Source: Pseudomonadota bacterium (GTDB lineage: Bacteria; Pseudomonadota; Alphaproteobacteria; Rhizobiales; Rhizobiaceae). From it: a stretch of 16,759 nt of DNA. Each line of letters opens with the position of its first letter. Position 1 is the stretch's first letter. The position numbers and the translations under genes were made by a program. Where the stretch lies: assembly GCA_023416545.1 (NCBI GenBank), contig JAEZHO010000122.1, forward strand, positions 1 through 16,759, read 5' to 3'. The notes under the pieces are model-generated. The model saw only the letters and a list, made by a program, of their open reading frames with translations, was not told the DNA's origin and ran no database searches. This document shows positions 7,625 to 16,209 of this stretch, piece by piece.

Positions 7625-8416
7625 TCATGGCGCCGGAAAGAGGCTGTCGATCCGGCCGGTGAGATAGTAGCCGAGCAGGCCGATCCACTCGCGGACCGCC
7701 GTCGACGTCAGTTGCGCGTTCGAGGTGGGCTGCGTGAAGTCGAAGCCGAGGCGCAGGACGCCGCTGGTGCGGTAGTCCACCGGCCACGGGGTGACCGCGA
7801 TATCCGCCTTCCGGAAAAGCCCGACCGAACGCGGCATGTGAAAGGCGGAGGTCACCAGCAGGCAATCCGTGAGACCTTCACGGGCCAGCACCTGCCTCGT
7901 CTCCAGCGCGTTCTCGTGGGTCGTGCGCGAGGCGCTTTCCTTGACGAGCCGCTCCGGCGGGATGCCGAAGGCCGAGAACAGGCGCTCCGATGCTTCCGCC
8001 TCCGGCTCGTAGGCGCCACTGATCGACCCGTCGCCGCCCGATACCAGGATGCGGGCCTGCGGATGCCGAAGCGCGAGCCGCAACGGTTCGACGAAGCGCT
8101 CCGCCGCCTGGTTGAATTCCACGCCGCCGCGGCTGGTGGTGACCTCGTTCTCCAGCGCACCGCCGAGGATGAGGATGCAGGTAAGATCCCGGGGCTCCTC
8201 CGAGGACTTCGGAAATCTCGCCTCCAGCACTTGCAGCGCAACGCCGCCCGCCGTCGTGTAGAGCGTCACGAACAGGATGAGGGCGGCGAGTGCCGCCGCG
8301 ATCCCCCCGGTCCGCCGGAAGCCGGAAAACGCCAGGAGCGCGCCGGCTGCGCTGAACAGGAAGGCAAGGGAGAGCGGCTGGGTCACGAGCCAGAAGAGCT
8401 TGGAGAAGAGGAACAT
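7625..8416 (-). CDS. YdcF/ElyC-family DUF218 membrane protein
   Basis: The 263-residue protein has two N-terminal transmembrane segments (about 8-31 and 37-60), then a DUF218 domain on the far side of the membrane. The domain shows ILILGGALEN (81-90), ILVSGGDGSISG (123-134), the ERLVKESASRTTHENA segment (155-170) and LLVTSAFHMPRS (186-197), all typical of the family. Size and architecture resemble E. coli ElyC (259 residues), which affects peptidoglycan and undecaprenyl-phosphate lipid-carrier metabolism. That role is inferred only from architecture. The open frame continues upstream to 8653, but this would run through the 3' end of the next gene. The ATG at 8416, followed by a membrane helix as in homologues, is the sensible start. 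It lies 32 bp downstream of the DUF1275 gene and may be cotranscribed with it. Confidence 0.85.
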   Translation of the reverse strand: MFLFSKLFWLVTQPLSLAFLFSAAGALLAFSGFRRTGGIAAALAALILFVTLYTTAGGVALQVLEARFPKSSEEPRDLTCILILGGALENEVTTSRGGVEFNQAAERFVEPLRLALRHPQARILVSGGDGSISGAYEPEAEASERLFSAFGIPPERLVKESASRTTHENALETRQVLAREGLTDCLLVTSAFHMPRSVGLFRKADIAVTPWPVDYRTSGVLRLGFDFTQPTSNAQLTSTAVREWIGLLGYYLTGRIDSLFPAP

Positions 8417-8448
8417 GCCCTGACCTGTCGCCACATCCGACGGCGCTG

Positions 8449-9168
8449 TCAACGCCGCCGTCCGCCTTTCGGCACGATCGGCTGCTGGAAATGCAGGTGG
8501 AGCGGACGCGGCAGAAAGCCTGTCGCGAGGGCAATCGCCACGATGCCGATCACCACGGCCCACAGTGCATCCTTGCCGAGCCAGTTGGTGAGGAATGCGC
8601 CCGTCACCGCGCCCGCGGCCATTCCGGTCCAGGGGATCGTCTGGATCACCCACCCCGCCGGGTTGCGGTCACCGACGATCCAGCGGCCGATCCCGCGCCC
8701 GAAGCGGGAGAGGGCGCCGGTGATGTAGGTCAGCCCGATCGGCAGGCCCTCGATATGCTCCACGGTGGCGTTGATCATGCCCATCGCCAGGATGATGAGG
8801 TAGAACTGGACGCGGCGATAACCCTCGTCCGGGAGCAGGGCGGCGAGCGTGACGACAAGCGCAACGCTGGTGAGGACGGCGAGGCTCCGGCGGCTGGAGA
8901 TCGTGTGGGCGATGACGATGCCGGCGGCATTGCCGATGATGAAGACCCAGAGGGCCACGAACAGAATGAGCGCGTGCAGGTAGTTGCCGTCCGCAAACGA
9001 AATGGCGGCGCGCGTCGTGTTGCCGGTCATGAAGGACACGAAGTCGCCGGTAAGGAGGAGACCCACGGCGTCGGTCATTCCGGCGATGAACGAGATGGCG
9101 GCGACGAGAACCAGTCCCGTTACGGTCCGTCTCGTGCTGACGAGATGTCTGCGTCTGGTCAGTGTCAT
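8449..9168 (-). CDS. DUF1275 (YoaK-family) membrane protein
   Basis: A 239-residue polytopic inner-membrane protein with about six hydrophobic segments. The family signature is visible: ISFIAGMTDAVGLLL (25-39) followed by FVSFMTGNTTR (43-53), and later IGLTYITGALSRFGRGIGRW (144-163). DUF1275/YoaK proteins are widespread in bacteria; no biochemical function is established that I can name with confidence. The frame is open far upstream to 9909, but that segment is antisense to the flavoprotein gene region and lacks family features. The ATG at 9168, with AGGA about 11 nt upstream, starts just before the first membrane segment. It is followed at 32 bp by the DUF218 gene on the same strand. Confidence 0.87.
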   Translation of the reverse strand: MTLTRRRHLVSTRRTVTGLVLVAAISFIAGMTDAVGLLLTGDFVSFMTGNTTRAAISFADGNYLHALILFVALWVFIIGNAAGIVIAHTISSRRSLAVLTSVALVVTLAALLPDEGYRRVQFYLIILAMGMINATVEHIEGLPIGLTYITGALSRFGRGIGRWIVGDRNPAGWVIQTIPWTGMAAGAVTGAFLTNWLGKDALWAVVIGIVAIALATGFLPRPLHLHFQQPIVPKGGRRR

Positions 9169-9278
9169 GTCGGCAGGTCCTGCGATATTCGAAGGTGGAA
9201 CCTGGCCATACCCTAGCCTCGCATCCGGGGGAGCGAAAGCGGTCTGATCAATGACCGGTTGCCGCAGGAAGGTCGCCG

Positions 9279-10490
9279 TCAGCGCCCGGCGAGCCACTCT
9301 TCGATGCCGCGCGCCGCGGCGCGCCCGCTGGCAAGGCAGGCGGTGAGGAGATAGCCGCCCGTCGGGGCTTCCCAGTCCAGCATCTCTCCGGCCACGAACA
9401 GGCCGGGCAATTGTTTCAGCATGAAGCGGTCGTCGATCGCCTCCCACGCCACGCCGCCGGCGGACGAGATTGCCTCCTCGATCGGCCTTGGCCTCAGGAG
9501 CGGGATCGGCAATGCCTTGATTCGCAGGGCGAGTTCGTGGGCGCGGAGGGCGGAAGCATTGGGCACACATTCGCGCAGCAGCACCGCCTTTACCCCGTCC
9601 AGTCCGGCCGCCTTGCGCAGCCGGTTGGCGAAGCTTGCCTTGCGGTCCTGCCGTTCGAGGTCGCGGGCGAGACGCTCCGCGGTTCGGCCGGGGGCGAGAT
9701 CGAGCACCAGCGAGGCCTGCCCCTCCTTCGCCAGCCGGTCGCGCAGCGCCGCGGCATGGGCGTAGACGAGGCTGCCCTCGATGCCGTGGCGGGAGATGAC
9801 GAACTCGCCCTGGACGGTGCCGGCATCGGATGTCGCGGTGACCGACTTGACCGGGCTTCCGGCAAAGCGCTCGCGAAAGGTGTCGCTCCACGCAACGTCG
9901 AAGCCGCAATTGGCCGGAGCGAAGGGCGTGATCGGGACAGCGCGGGCCTCAAGCCACGGCACCCAGGCAGCGTCGGACCCGAGGCGGGGCCAGCTGGCGC
10001 CGCCCAGAGCAAGGAGTGCCGCGTCGGGACGGATGACGACCTGCCCCTCCGGGGTCTGCAGCAGATAGCCGTCGGCGGAAAAGCCGATCCAGCGATGCCG
10101 CGTCAGGACGCGCGCGCCCTGCGCCTCCAGCCGGCGAAGCCATGACCGGAGCAGCGGCGAGGCCTTCATCGCCTTCGGAAAGACCCGGCCCGAGGAGCCG
10201 ACAAAGGTTTCCGTGCCGAGACCGGCGGCCCAGGAGCGGACGTCGTCGGGCGTGAAGGCGTCGAGCGCCGGCCGCAGCCTTTGGCCCGCGTCTCCGAAGC
10301 GCGTCCGGAAACTCTCGAAGGCCTCCGAATGGGTGATGTTGAGCCCGGACTTGCCGGCGAGCAGGAATTTTCGCCCGACGGTCGGCATGGCCTCGTAGAC
10401 CGTTACCGAAAAGCCGTCCGCAGACAGCACGTCTGCCGCCATGAGGCCCGCGGGCCCGCCGCCGATGATCGCGATCGTCTTGCCGTTCAT
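9279..10490 (-). CDS. TIGR03862 / HI0933-like NAD(P)/FAD-dependent flavoprotein
   Basis: A 403-residue cytosolic flavoprotein. The N-terminal Rossmann motif IAIIGGGPAGLMAAD (7-20) and Glu33 at the end of the second strand bind FAD. GRKFLLAGKSGLNITHSE (39-56) is the hallmark of the HI0933/YhiN/BaiN-like family. The C-terminal GLFVAGEMLDWEAPTGGYLL region with TACLASGRAAA closes the FAD site. The overall form agrees with the TIGR03862 subgroup, for which no substrate is known. Some relatives are called ribosomal-RNA or bile-acid reductases; neither can be assigned here. A GAGGG ribosome-binding site is 6 nt before the ATG. Downstream it is separated from DUF1275 by 110 bp, and upstream from the catalase by a 176-bp spacer with hairpins. 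Confidence 0.88.
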   Translation of the reverse strand: MNGKTIAIIGGGPAGLMAADVLSADGFSVTVYEAMPTVGRKFLLAGKSGLNITHSEAFESFRTRFGDAGQRLRPALDAFTPDDVRSWAAGLGTETFVGSSGRVFPKAMKASPLLRSWLRRLEAQGARVLTRHRWIGFSADGYLLQTPEGQVVIRPDAALLALGGASWPRLGSDAAWVPWLEARAVPITPFAPANCGFDVAWSDTFRERFAGSPVKSVTATSDAGTVQGEFVISRHGIEGSLVYAHAAALRDRLAKEGQASLVLDLAPGRTAERLARDLERQDRKASFANRLRKAAGLDGVKAVLLRECVPNASALRAHELALRIKALPIPLLRPRPIEEAISSAGGVAWEAIDDRFMLKQLPGLFVAGEMLDWEAPTGGYLLTACLASGRAAARGIEEWLAGR

Positions 10491-10607
10491 GCGGGCCCTC
10501 TACCACGCCGGTCGCGGCGAGGGCAGGCATTTTTAAACCGGCCTGGAAGCGTCGCTCCCATCGCGATCCGGTGCGTCAACCGAAAAGGCGCGTCAGCCGC
10601 ATCGGCG

Positions 10608-10625
10608 GGGAGGGGCCACCCTCCC
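10608..10625. repeat. Perfect GC-rich hairpin downstream of catalase
   Basis: GGGAGGG (10608-10614) and CCCTCCC (10619-10625) form a perfect 7-bp stem with a 4-nt loop. It is 42 bp beyond the catalase stop and just past the likely terminator hairpin. It could be a second transcription or mRNA-stabilising structure. No T-tract follows on either strand. Confidence 0.45.
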
Positions 10626-10630
10626 GGAAG

Positions 10631-10659
10631 GGAAAGAGCCGGCCTCGCAAAGGACCGGC
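10631..10659 (-). terminator. Probable terminator of the catalase gene
   Basis: Read on the minus strand, a stem of GCCGG(T)CC with GGCCGGC (plus coordinates 10638-10659, one bulged base) has a 7-nt loop and is followed by TCTTTCCC. It begins 7 bp after the catalase stop codon. The tail is only moderately T-rich, hence limited confidence. Confidence 0.6.
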
Positions 10660-10666
10660 CCTCGTC

Positions 10667-12397
10667 TTACTCGGCCGCCTGGCTCCGGGTGGCCGCCTGG
10701 CTCGGCAGCTTGCCCATCAGGATCTCCTCGGCGGAGGCCTGGTGGTCCTTCACCGAACCCGTCAACTGGCCCCAGGCAGCAGGGTCGATCCGGTCGCCGT
10801 TGTTGCCGAGGTTCTGGAGGCGGCGCTGGTCTTCGTCGGTCAGCACCTGTTTCGGCAGCGGACCGAGGTTTCTCACGTCGCCGGCGCTGATGCCGAGCTT
10901 TTCGCCGACACGGCGACCGTAGTCGTCATGGACGAGGAAGAAGTGCCAGACCATGCGCTCCTGCACGTCGCGCTCGCACTGGCCGAGCAGGTCGCCCATG
11001 TTGAAGACCAGGTCGTCGCGTTCCCAGTCCATCATCGTGCAATAGCGGCCGCGGGCCTGAACGTAGTCGTTGCGGCGCTCGAGGACGCTCCGCGTCAACC
11101 GCCCGTGAATCTCCGGCGGATTGTTCGGTTGCGCGATCGGGCTTTCCGTGAGGCCGTCGTGGATCGACGGCTCGTAGTTGACATGCGGGTTCTGTCCCGG
11201 CGCGAGGTCGCGCTGGAAGCTCATCTGGCCGCCGGAAAGGTTGGTGGCGACCTTGGCGTTCTTCGCCTGGTTGACCGGCAGCTGCAGGTAGTTCGTGCCG
11301 ACCCGGTGGCGCTGCGTATCGGAATAGGAGAAGGTCCGGCCGACCAGCATCTTGTCGTCGGAGAAGTCCAGCCCGTCCACCAGCACGCCGGTGCCCATGG
11401 CGATCTGCTCGTTCTCGTTGAAGAAGTCCTCGACGTTGCGGTTGAGCGTCATCACGCCGATGTGGCGGAGCGGGAAGTCGTTTTCCGGCCAGGTCTTCGT
11501 GTCGTCCAGCGGATCCCAGTCGAGTTCGGGGTGGTCGTTGTCCTCCATGATCTGCACATACATGTCCCACTGCGGATATTCGCGGCGCTCGATCGAGGTG
11601 AAGAGATCCTTGGAGGCCGAGCCGAAATCCAGGCCCTGCACGGTGGCGGCCTGCGCGGCCGTGAGGCTGGCGACGCCGGTGCGCGGGTGGAAATGATATT
11701 TCACCAGCACCGTGTCGCCGTTGGCGTTCACCATCTTGTAGGTGTTGACCCCGAAGCCTTCCATGTGACGGTAGCTCGCCGGAATGCCGCGCGGCGAGAA
11801 GAGATGCGTCAGCATATGCATGGATTCCGGCGTCTGGGACATGAAGTCGAAGATGCGGTTCGGCTCCTGGCGGAAGGTCACCGGGTCCGGCTTCAGGGAA
11901 TGGATGACGTCCGGGAACTTGATGGCGTCGCGGATGAAGAAGACCGGAAGATTGTTGCCGACGAGGTCCCAGTTGCCGTCCTCGGTATAGAACTTGACGG
12001 CAAAGCCGCGCGGATCGCGGGCGACCTCGGAAGAATCGCGGCCGCCGATGACCGTGGAGAAGCGGATCGCGAGCGGCGTCTTCTTGCCGGCCTGCTGGAA
12101 CAGCCTGGCACGGGTATATTTCGAGGCCGGTTCGTCGCCGATCTTGCCGGTTGCCTCGAGTTCGCCATAACAGACGAAGCCGCGGGCATGCACGACCCGC
12201 TCCGGGATGCGCTCCCGGTCGAAATGGGTGATCTTCTCGAGGAAGTGGTAGTTTTCCAGCGTCGCCGGCCCGCGCGATCCGACCGTGCGCTGCGACTGGT
12301 TGTTGGCGATCGGATGGCCCTGCCGATTTGTCAGGACCCGTTCGTCGCTGCCGGAGGGCATGTCGGTGCCGCCCTGAGACCTGTTCTTCTCATCCAT
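10667..12397 (-). CDS. Monofunctional haem catalase
   Basis: Disproportionates hydrogen peroxide to water and oxygen in the cytosol. The 576-residue protein has the whole haem-catalase core. Distal His70 lies in RERIPERVVHARG and distal Asn148 in LVGNNLPVFFIRD. The proximal haem ligand is Tyr358 in GRTFSYSDTQRHR, with Arg354 alongside. DPRGFAVKFYTEDGNWDL is the standard substrate-channel segment. The C-terminal part after about residue 500 is the short helical tail, without the flavodoxin-like domain of HPII-type enzymes. The frame is open to 12445, but the ATG at 12395-12397 has a GGAGGG ribosome-binding site 6 nt upstream and gives a natural N-terminus. Several catalases exist in rhizobia, so katA or katC is not assigned. 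Downstream are two hairpins; upstream a terminator isolates it from the oxoprolinase gene. Confidence 0.95.
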   Translation of the reverse strand: MDEKNRSQGGTDMPSGSDERVLTNRQGHPIANNQSQRTVGSRGPATLENYHFLEKITHFDRERIPERVVHARGFVCYGELEATGKIGDEPASKYTRARLFQQAGKKTPLAIRFSTVIGGRDSSEVARDPRGFAVKFYTEDGNWDLVGNNLPVFFIRDAIKFPDVIHSLKPDPVTFRQEPNRIFDFMSQTPESMHMLTHLFSPRGIPASYRHMEGFGVNTYKMVNANGDTVLVKYHFHPRTGVASLTAAQAATVQGLDFGSASKDLFTSIERREYPQWDMYVQIMEDNDHPELDWDPLDDTKTWPENDFPLRHIGVMTLNRNVEDFFNENEQIAMGTGVLVDGLDFSDDKMLVGRTFSYSDTQRHRVGTNYLQLPVNQAKNAKVATNLSGGQMSFQRDLAPGQNPHVNYEPSIHDGLTESPIAQPNNPPEIHGRLTRSVLERRNDYVQARGRYCTMMDWERDDLVFNMGDLLGQCERDVQERMVWHFFLVHDDYGRRVGEKLGISAGDVRNLGPLPKQVLTDEDQRRLQNLGNNGDRIDPAAWGQLTGSVKDHQASAEEILMGKLPSQAATRSQAAE

Positions 12398-12458
12398 GGT
12401 CTTCCCTCCATCTCCTGGATTGACGAGGGAGCGGCATGAACGCACTCCCCCGCCGGTA

Positions 12459-12481
12459 AACCCGCAGGGCGCCGTCGGGTT
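12459..12481. repeat. Inverted repeat in the catalase leader region
   Basis: AACCCG (12459-12464) and CGGGTT (12476-12481) are separated by 11 bp that contain the palindrome GGCGCC. The element lies 62 bp upstream of the catalase ATG, between the oxoprolinase terminator and the catalase start. It could be an operator for a peroxide-responsive or other regulator, or an extra hairpin. I see no clear -35/-10 pair in this 127-bp gap. Confidence 0.35.
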
Positions 12482-12492
12482 CCAGAAAGATG

Positions 12493-12518
12493 GAAAATCG
12501 CCGGGCGGTCCCGCCCGG
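12493..12518 (-). terminator. Rho-independent terminator of the oxoprolinase gene
   Basis: On the minus strand CCGGGCG and CGCCCGG (plus 12501-12507 and 12512-12518) form a perfect 7-bp stem with a 4-nt loop, followed by CGATTTTCC. It starts 6 bp after the stop codon of the large hydrolase gene. Confidence 0.8.
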
Positions 12519-12524
12519 GATCGA

Positions 12525-15500
12525 TCAGTCGCGCGGCCCGTAACCGCCGCCCGTCGGGGTGACCACCGTTACAGCCTCGCCGGCCTCGAGGACCGTCTGG
12601 CCGCAACCGCCGAGATCCTCCAGGCGTCCGTTGAGCCTTCGGACGATGGTCTGGCCGAGTTCCCCGGCCTCGCCGCCGGCAAGGCCGTGGGGACGGATGG
12701 TCCGGTGGGAGGAGAGGATGGCGCAGTCCATCTTTTCCAGGAATCGGATCGTGCGCTTCGTGCCGTTGCCCGCCGACCATCTGCCCCTGCCGCCCGACGC
12801 CTTGCGGATGTGGAAGTCTTCGAGCAGGACGGGGTAGCGCGTTTCCAGGATTTCGGGGTCCGTGAGGCGGGAATTGGTCATGTGGACATGCACCGCATCC
12901 GTCCCGCTGAAGCCGGTGCCGTCGTTGAAGACGCCGGCCGGCGAACCGGAGCAGAGCGTCTCGTAATACTGGTAGGTGGCGTTGCCGAAGGTGAGGTTGT
13001 TCATCGTGCCCTGGCTGGCGGCCATGGCTCCCAGCGCGCCGAAGAGCGCATTCGTCACGTGCTGGCTTGTTTCGACATTGCCGGCGACGACCGCCGCCGG
13101 ATATTGCGGCTTCAGCATCGAGCCGTCCGGGACGACGATGCGGATCGGCCGCAGGCAGCCGGCGTTCATCGGGATCGAGCTTTCCACCATGACGCGGAAC
13201 ACATAGAGCACCGCGGCGCGGGTGACCGGCTCCGGCGCGTTGAAATTGTTCGGCTTCTGGGCACTGGTGCCGGTGAAGTCGACCGTCGCCTCGCGGTTTG
13301 CCTTGTCGACCGTGATCTTCACCCTGATCGTGCTGCCCTGGTCGGTGTCGTAGGAAAACTCGGAATTGCCGAGCTTCTCGACGACCCGCCGGACGCTCTC
13401 CTCCGCATTGTCCTGGACATGGGCCATATAGGCCTGCACGACGGGAAGGCCGAATTGCGCGATCATCCTGCGCATTTCGTGCACGCCCTTTTCGTTGGCG
13501 GCGATCTGCGCCCGAAGGTCTCCGACGTTCTGGGCGACGTTGCGGGCGGGATAGGGATGCTCGGACAGGAGACGGGTGATGCCGTCCTCGTCGAAGCGCC
13601 CGCGGTCGACCAGCAGAACGTTGTCGAACAGCACGCCCTCCTCGTCGACGGTCGTCGCAAGCGGCGTCATCGAGCCAGGCGCGGTGCCGCCGACATCGGC
13701 GTGGTGCCCGCGCGAGGCCACATAGAAGAGGATGCCTTCGCCCTTCTCGTCGAAGACCGGGGTCACCACGGTGATGTCCGGCAGATGGGTCCCGCCGTTA
13801 TAGGGCGCGTTGAGCGCGAAGACGTCGCCCGGCCGGATCCGGCCGCTGTTCTGGGCGATGATGGATTCCACCGAGCGGTCCATCGAGCCGAGATGCACCG
13901 GCATGTGCGGCGCATTGGCGACGAGCGCGCCGTTCTCGTCGAAGATCGCGCAGGAAAAGTCCAGCCGTTCCTTGATGTTGACGGAGGAGGCGGTGTTCTG
14001 GAGCGTCACGCCCATCTGCTCGGCGATCGACATGAAGAGGTTGTTGAAGACCTCCAGCAGAACGGGATCGGCTTCCGTCCCCACGGCCTTGCGGCGGGCG
14101 AGTGCTGCGACGCGCTTCAGGACGACGTGGTCCAGCGCCGTGATCTCGAACGCCCAGCCGTCCTCGACGACGATCGTCTGGTGCGGCTCGACGATCAGGC
14201 AGGGGCCGAGCGCCCTCGCGCCCGGGCGGATGTCGGCGCGGCGGTAGACGGGCGCGTCGCGCCATTCCCCGCCGGAAAAGAAGCGCGTTTCCTCGGTCGA
14301 GGCGGGCGCTGCGTCGTCGAGCGGATGGGTCGGCTCGGTCGATTCCGCACCGCCGCCGATTGCCTCCACCTCGTAGGATTCAAAGACGATCTCGCGGTTT
14401 TCGAAGATGAAGCCGAACTGCTTGCGATGAAGCGCCTCGAAGACCTCCGTCATCTCGGCGACGGAGGAAAGCGGAACGGCAAGCGTCGTATCGGTGCCCT
14501 GGTAGCGCAGGTGGGCGCGATGCAGCACGTCGGCATCGGCGTTCGAGACGCCCTGGGCGGCCATTTCCTGCAGCACGCTCGCCGTCAGTTCGTCGCGCAC
14601 CGGGGGAAGACCTTCAAGCGCCTTGCCGAGCCCGACCGACACCGTCTTCTGGCGGGTGGCGCGGATGTCGGCAAGCCCCATGCCATAGGCGGACAGGATG
14701 CCGGAGAAGGGGTGGATCATCACCGTCGAGATGCCCAGCGCATCGGCGGTGAGGCAGGCGTGCTGGCCGCCGGCGCCGCCGAAGCAGGTCAGCACGTAAT
14801 TGGTGACGTCATAGCCGCGCTGCACGCTGATCTTCTTGACGGCATTGGCCATGTTTTCGACGGCGATGGCGAGGAAGCCGTCCGCCACCTCTTCAGGCGT
14901 GCGGCCGTAGCCGATCGTGACCGCCATCTCCTCGAAGGCAGCGCGGACCGCATCCGCATCGAGGGGCTGGTCGCGGTCCGGTCCGAATATCTTCGGGAAG
15001 AGGTCGGGTGACAGCTTTCCGAGCATGACATTCGCGTCGGTCACCGTAAGCGGCCCGCCGCGGCGATAGGCCTTCGGGCCGGGATTGGCGCCGGCCGAGG
15101 CCGGTCCGACCCGGAAGCGGCCGTTCTCGAAATGCAGGATCGACCCGCCGCCGGCCGCGACCGTGTGGATCGACATCATCGGTGCGCGCATCCGCACCCC
15201 GGCGACCTCCGTCTCGAAGGAGCGCTCCAGTTCGCCGTCATAGTGGGAGACGTCGGTCGACGTGCCGCCCATGTCGAAACCGATCATCCGTTCGAAGCCC
15301 GCAAGCCTCGATGTCTCCACCGCGCCGACCACGCCGCCGGCGGGGCCGGAGAGGATGGCGTCCTTGCCCTGGAACAGGTCGGCAGCCGTCAGGCCGCCGG
15401 AGGACTGCATGAACATCAGCCGGGCGCCGTCCTCGGCATCGGCGCCGAGTTCGCTCGCCACCTGCTCGACGTAGCGGCGCAGGATCGGCGACAGATAGGC

Positions 15501-16139
15501 ATCGACCACGGTCGTGTCGCCGCGGCCGACGAGCTTGATCAGTGGCGAGACCTCGTGGCTGACGGAAACCTGGGTGAAGCCGATCTCGCGGGCGATCCGG
15601 GCGGCCATCTGCTCGTGCTGCGGGAAGCGGTAGGCATGCATGAAGACGATGGCGACGGCCCGAAAGCCGGCATCGAACTGCGCCTGGAGATCGCCGCGGA
15701 TCGCGCCCTCGTCCGGGGCGGTCTCGACTTCGCCGTCGGCGCGGACGCGCTCGTCCACCTCGACGACGGCGCTGTAGAGGAGTTCCGGCTTGATGATCTT
15801 CTTCGCGAAGATGTCGGCGCGCGCCTGGTAGCCGATCTCCAGCGCGTCACGGAAGCCGCGCGTCGTGACGAGCAGCGTCCGCTCGCCCTTGCGCTCGAGG
15901 AGGGCGTTGGTGGCAACCGTGGTTCCCATCTTGACCGCACCGATGAGGCCGGACGGCACCGGTTCGCCGGGCGCAAGTTCCAGCAATTCGCGAATGCCCT
16001 GGACGGCCGCATCGCGATAGGCCTCCGGATTGTCGGACAGGAGCTTGTGCGCGACCAGCGAGCCGTCCGGCCTGCGTCCGACGATGTCGGTGAACGTGCC
16101 GCCGCGATCGATCCAGAAATCCCACTTGCCTCCGGTCAT
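12525..16139 (-). CDS. Fused HyuA-HyuB hydrolase, 5-oxoprolinase (ATP-hydrolysing) type
   Basis: Likely opens 5-oxoproline (pyroglutamate) to glutamate at the cost of ATP; related enzymes act on hydantoins or carboxylate ketones. The 1204-residue single chain has the eukaryote-like OPLAH layout (yeast and mammalian enzymes are near 1290). An N-terminal HyuA_N/actin-fold part begins FWIDRGGTFTDIVGRRPDG (8-26) with MGTTVATNALLER (71-83). The HyuA core has FDMGGTSTDVSHYDG (288-302) and AAGGGSILHFENG (328-340). A HyuA C-terminal region runs to about 680, then HyuB from about 690, including NAPHMPVHLGSM (742-753), GGTHLPDITVV (782-792) and RGHHADVGGTAPG (810-822), which hold candidate metal-binding His/Asp residues. 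A GAGGGG ribosome-binding site is 6 nt before the ATG. The divergent TRAP transporter gene suggests uptake of its substrate. Substrate assignment rests on architecture, so an N-methylhydantoinase or acetone-carboxylase-like activity is possible. Confidence 0.9.
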   Translation of the reverse strand: MTGGKWDFWIDRGGTFTDIVGRRPDGSLVAHKLLSDNPEAYRDAAVQGIRELLELAPGEPVPSGLIGAVKMGTTVATNALLERKGERTLLVTTRGFRDALEIGYQARADIFAKKIIKPELLYSAVVEVDERVRADGEVETAPDEGAIRGDLQAQFDAGFRAVAIVFMHAYRFPQHEQMAARIAREIGFTQVSVSHEVSPLIKLVGRGDTTVVDAYLSPILRRYVEQVASELGADAEDGARLMFMQSSGGLTAADLFQGKDAILSGPAGGVVGAVETSRLAGFERMIGFDMGGTSTDVSHYDGELERSFETEVAGVRMRAPMMSIHTVAAGGGSILHFENGRFRVGPASAGANPGPKAYRRGGPLTVTDANVMLGKLSPDLFPKIFGPDRDQPLDADAVRAAFEEMAVTIGYGRTPEEVADGFLAIAVENMANAVKKISVQRGYDVTNYVLTCFGGAGGQHACLTADALGISTVMIHPFSGILSAYGMGLADIRATRQKTVSVGLGKALEGLPPVRDELTASVLQEMAAQGVSNADADVLHRAHLRYQGTDTTLAVPLSSVAEMTEVFEALHRKQFGFIFENREIVFESYEVEAIGGGAESTEPTHPLDDAAPASTEETRFFSGGEWRDAPVYRRADIRPGARALGPCLIVEPHQTIVVEDGWAFEITALDHVVLKRVAALARRKAVGTEADPVLLEVFNNLFMSIAEQMGVTLQNTASSVNIKERLDFSCAIFDENGALVANAPHMPVHLGSMDRSVESIIAQNSGRIRPGDVFALNAPYNGGTHLPDITVVTPVFDEKGEGILFYVASRGHHADVGGTAPGSMTPLATTVDEEGVLFDNVLLVDRGRFDEDGITRLLSEHPYPARNVAQNVGDLRAQIAANEKGVHEMRRMIAQFGLPVVQAYMAHVQDNAEESVRRVVEKLGNSEFSYDTDQGSTIRVKITVDKANREATVDFTGTSAQKPNNFNAPEPVTRAAVLYVFRVMVESSIPMNAGCLRPIRIVVPDGSMLKPQYPAAVVAGNVETSQHVTNALFGALGAMAASQGTMNNLTFGNATYQYYETLCSGSPAGVFNDGTGFSGTDAVHVHMTNSRLTDPEILETRYPVLLEDFHIRKASGGRGRWSAGNGTKRTIRFLEKMDCAILSSHRTIRPHGLAGGEAGELGQTIVRRLNGRLEDLGGCGQTVLEAGEAVTVVTPTGGGYGPRD

Positions 16140-16192
16140 GACCTGCCCCTCGTTGTCGATCTGTCTTTACGAAAACAGTTCGTCGATAAAAC

Positions 16193-16209
16193 GTCAATGA
16201 TTGATTGAC
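16193..16209. promoter_or_regulatory. Candidate operator: 17-bp inverted repeat
   Basis: GTCAAT (16193-16198), 5 bp, then ATTGAC (16204-16209) form a perfect palindrome in the divergent oxoprolinase/TRAP region. The right arm overlaps the -35 box of the predicted TRAP promoter, the position expected for a repressor site. No regulator gene is inside the window. Confidence 0.5.

Noticed and set aside
7625..8653. Extended 342-codon form of the DUF218 protein
   Set aside because: The extension overlaps the 3' end of the DUF1275 gene in another frame, whereas the ATG at 8416 gives the normal two-helix N-terminus.
8449..9909. Extended 486-codon form of the DUF1275 protein
   Set aside because: The extra N-terminal 247 codons lie largely opposite or out of frame with the flavoprotein gene on the same strand and are Arg/Ala/Gly-rich without homology. 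The ATG at 9168 fits the family length.
10571..12439. A 622-codon open frame on the plus strand opposite the catalase
   Set aside because: It is a GC-driven antisense shadow: low-complexity composition, no recognisable motif, and the opposite strand encodes an intact catalase.
12396..15011. An 871-codon open frame on the plus strand opposite the oxoprolinase gene
   Set aside because: It is rich in Arg, Ala, Gly and Asp-His dipeptides, shows no domain and is antisense to a fully conserved enzyme. Long antisense frames are expected in high-GC rhizobial coding DNA.
15132..16208. A 358-codon plus-strand frame opposite the start of the oxoprolinase gene
   Set aside because: It has no domain, has shadow-type composition, and covers the conserved nucleotide-binding part of the hydrolase on the other strand.
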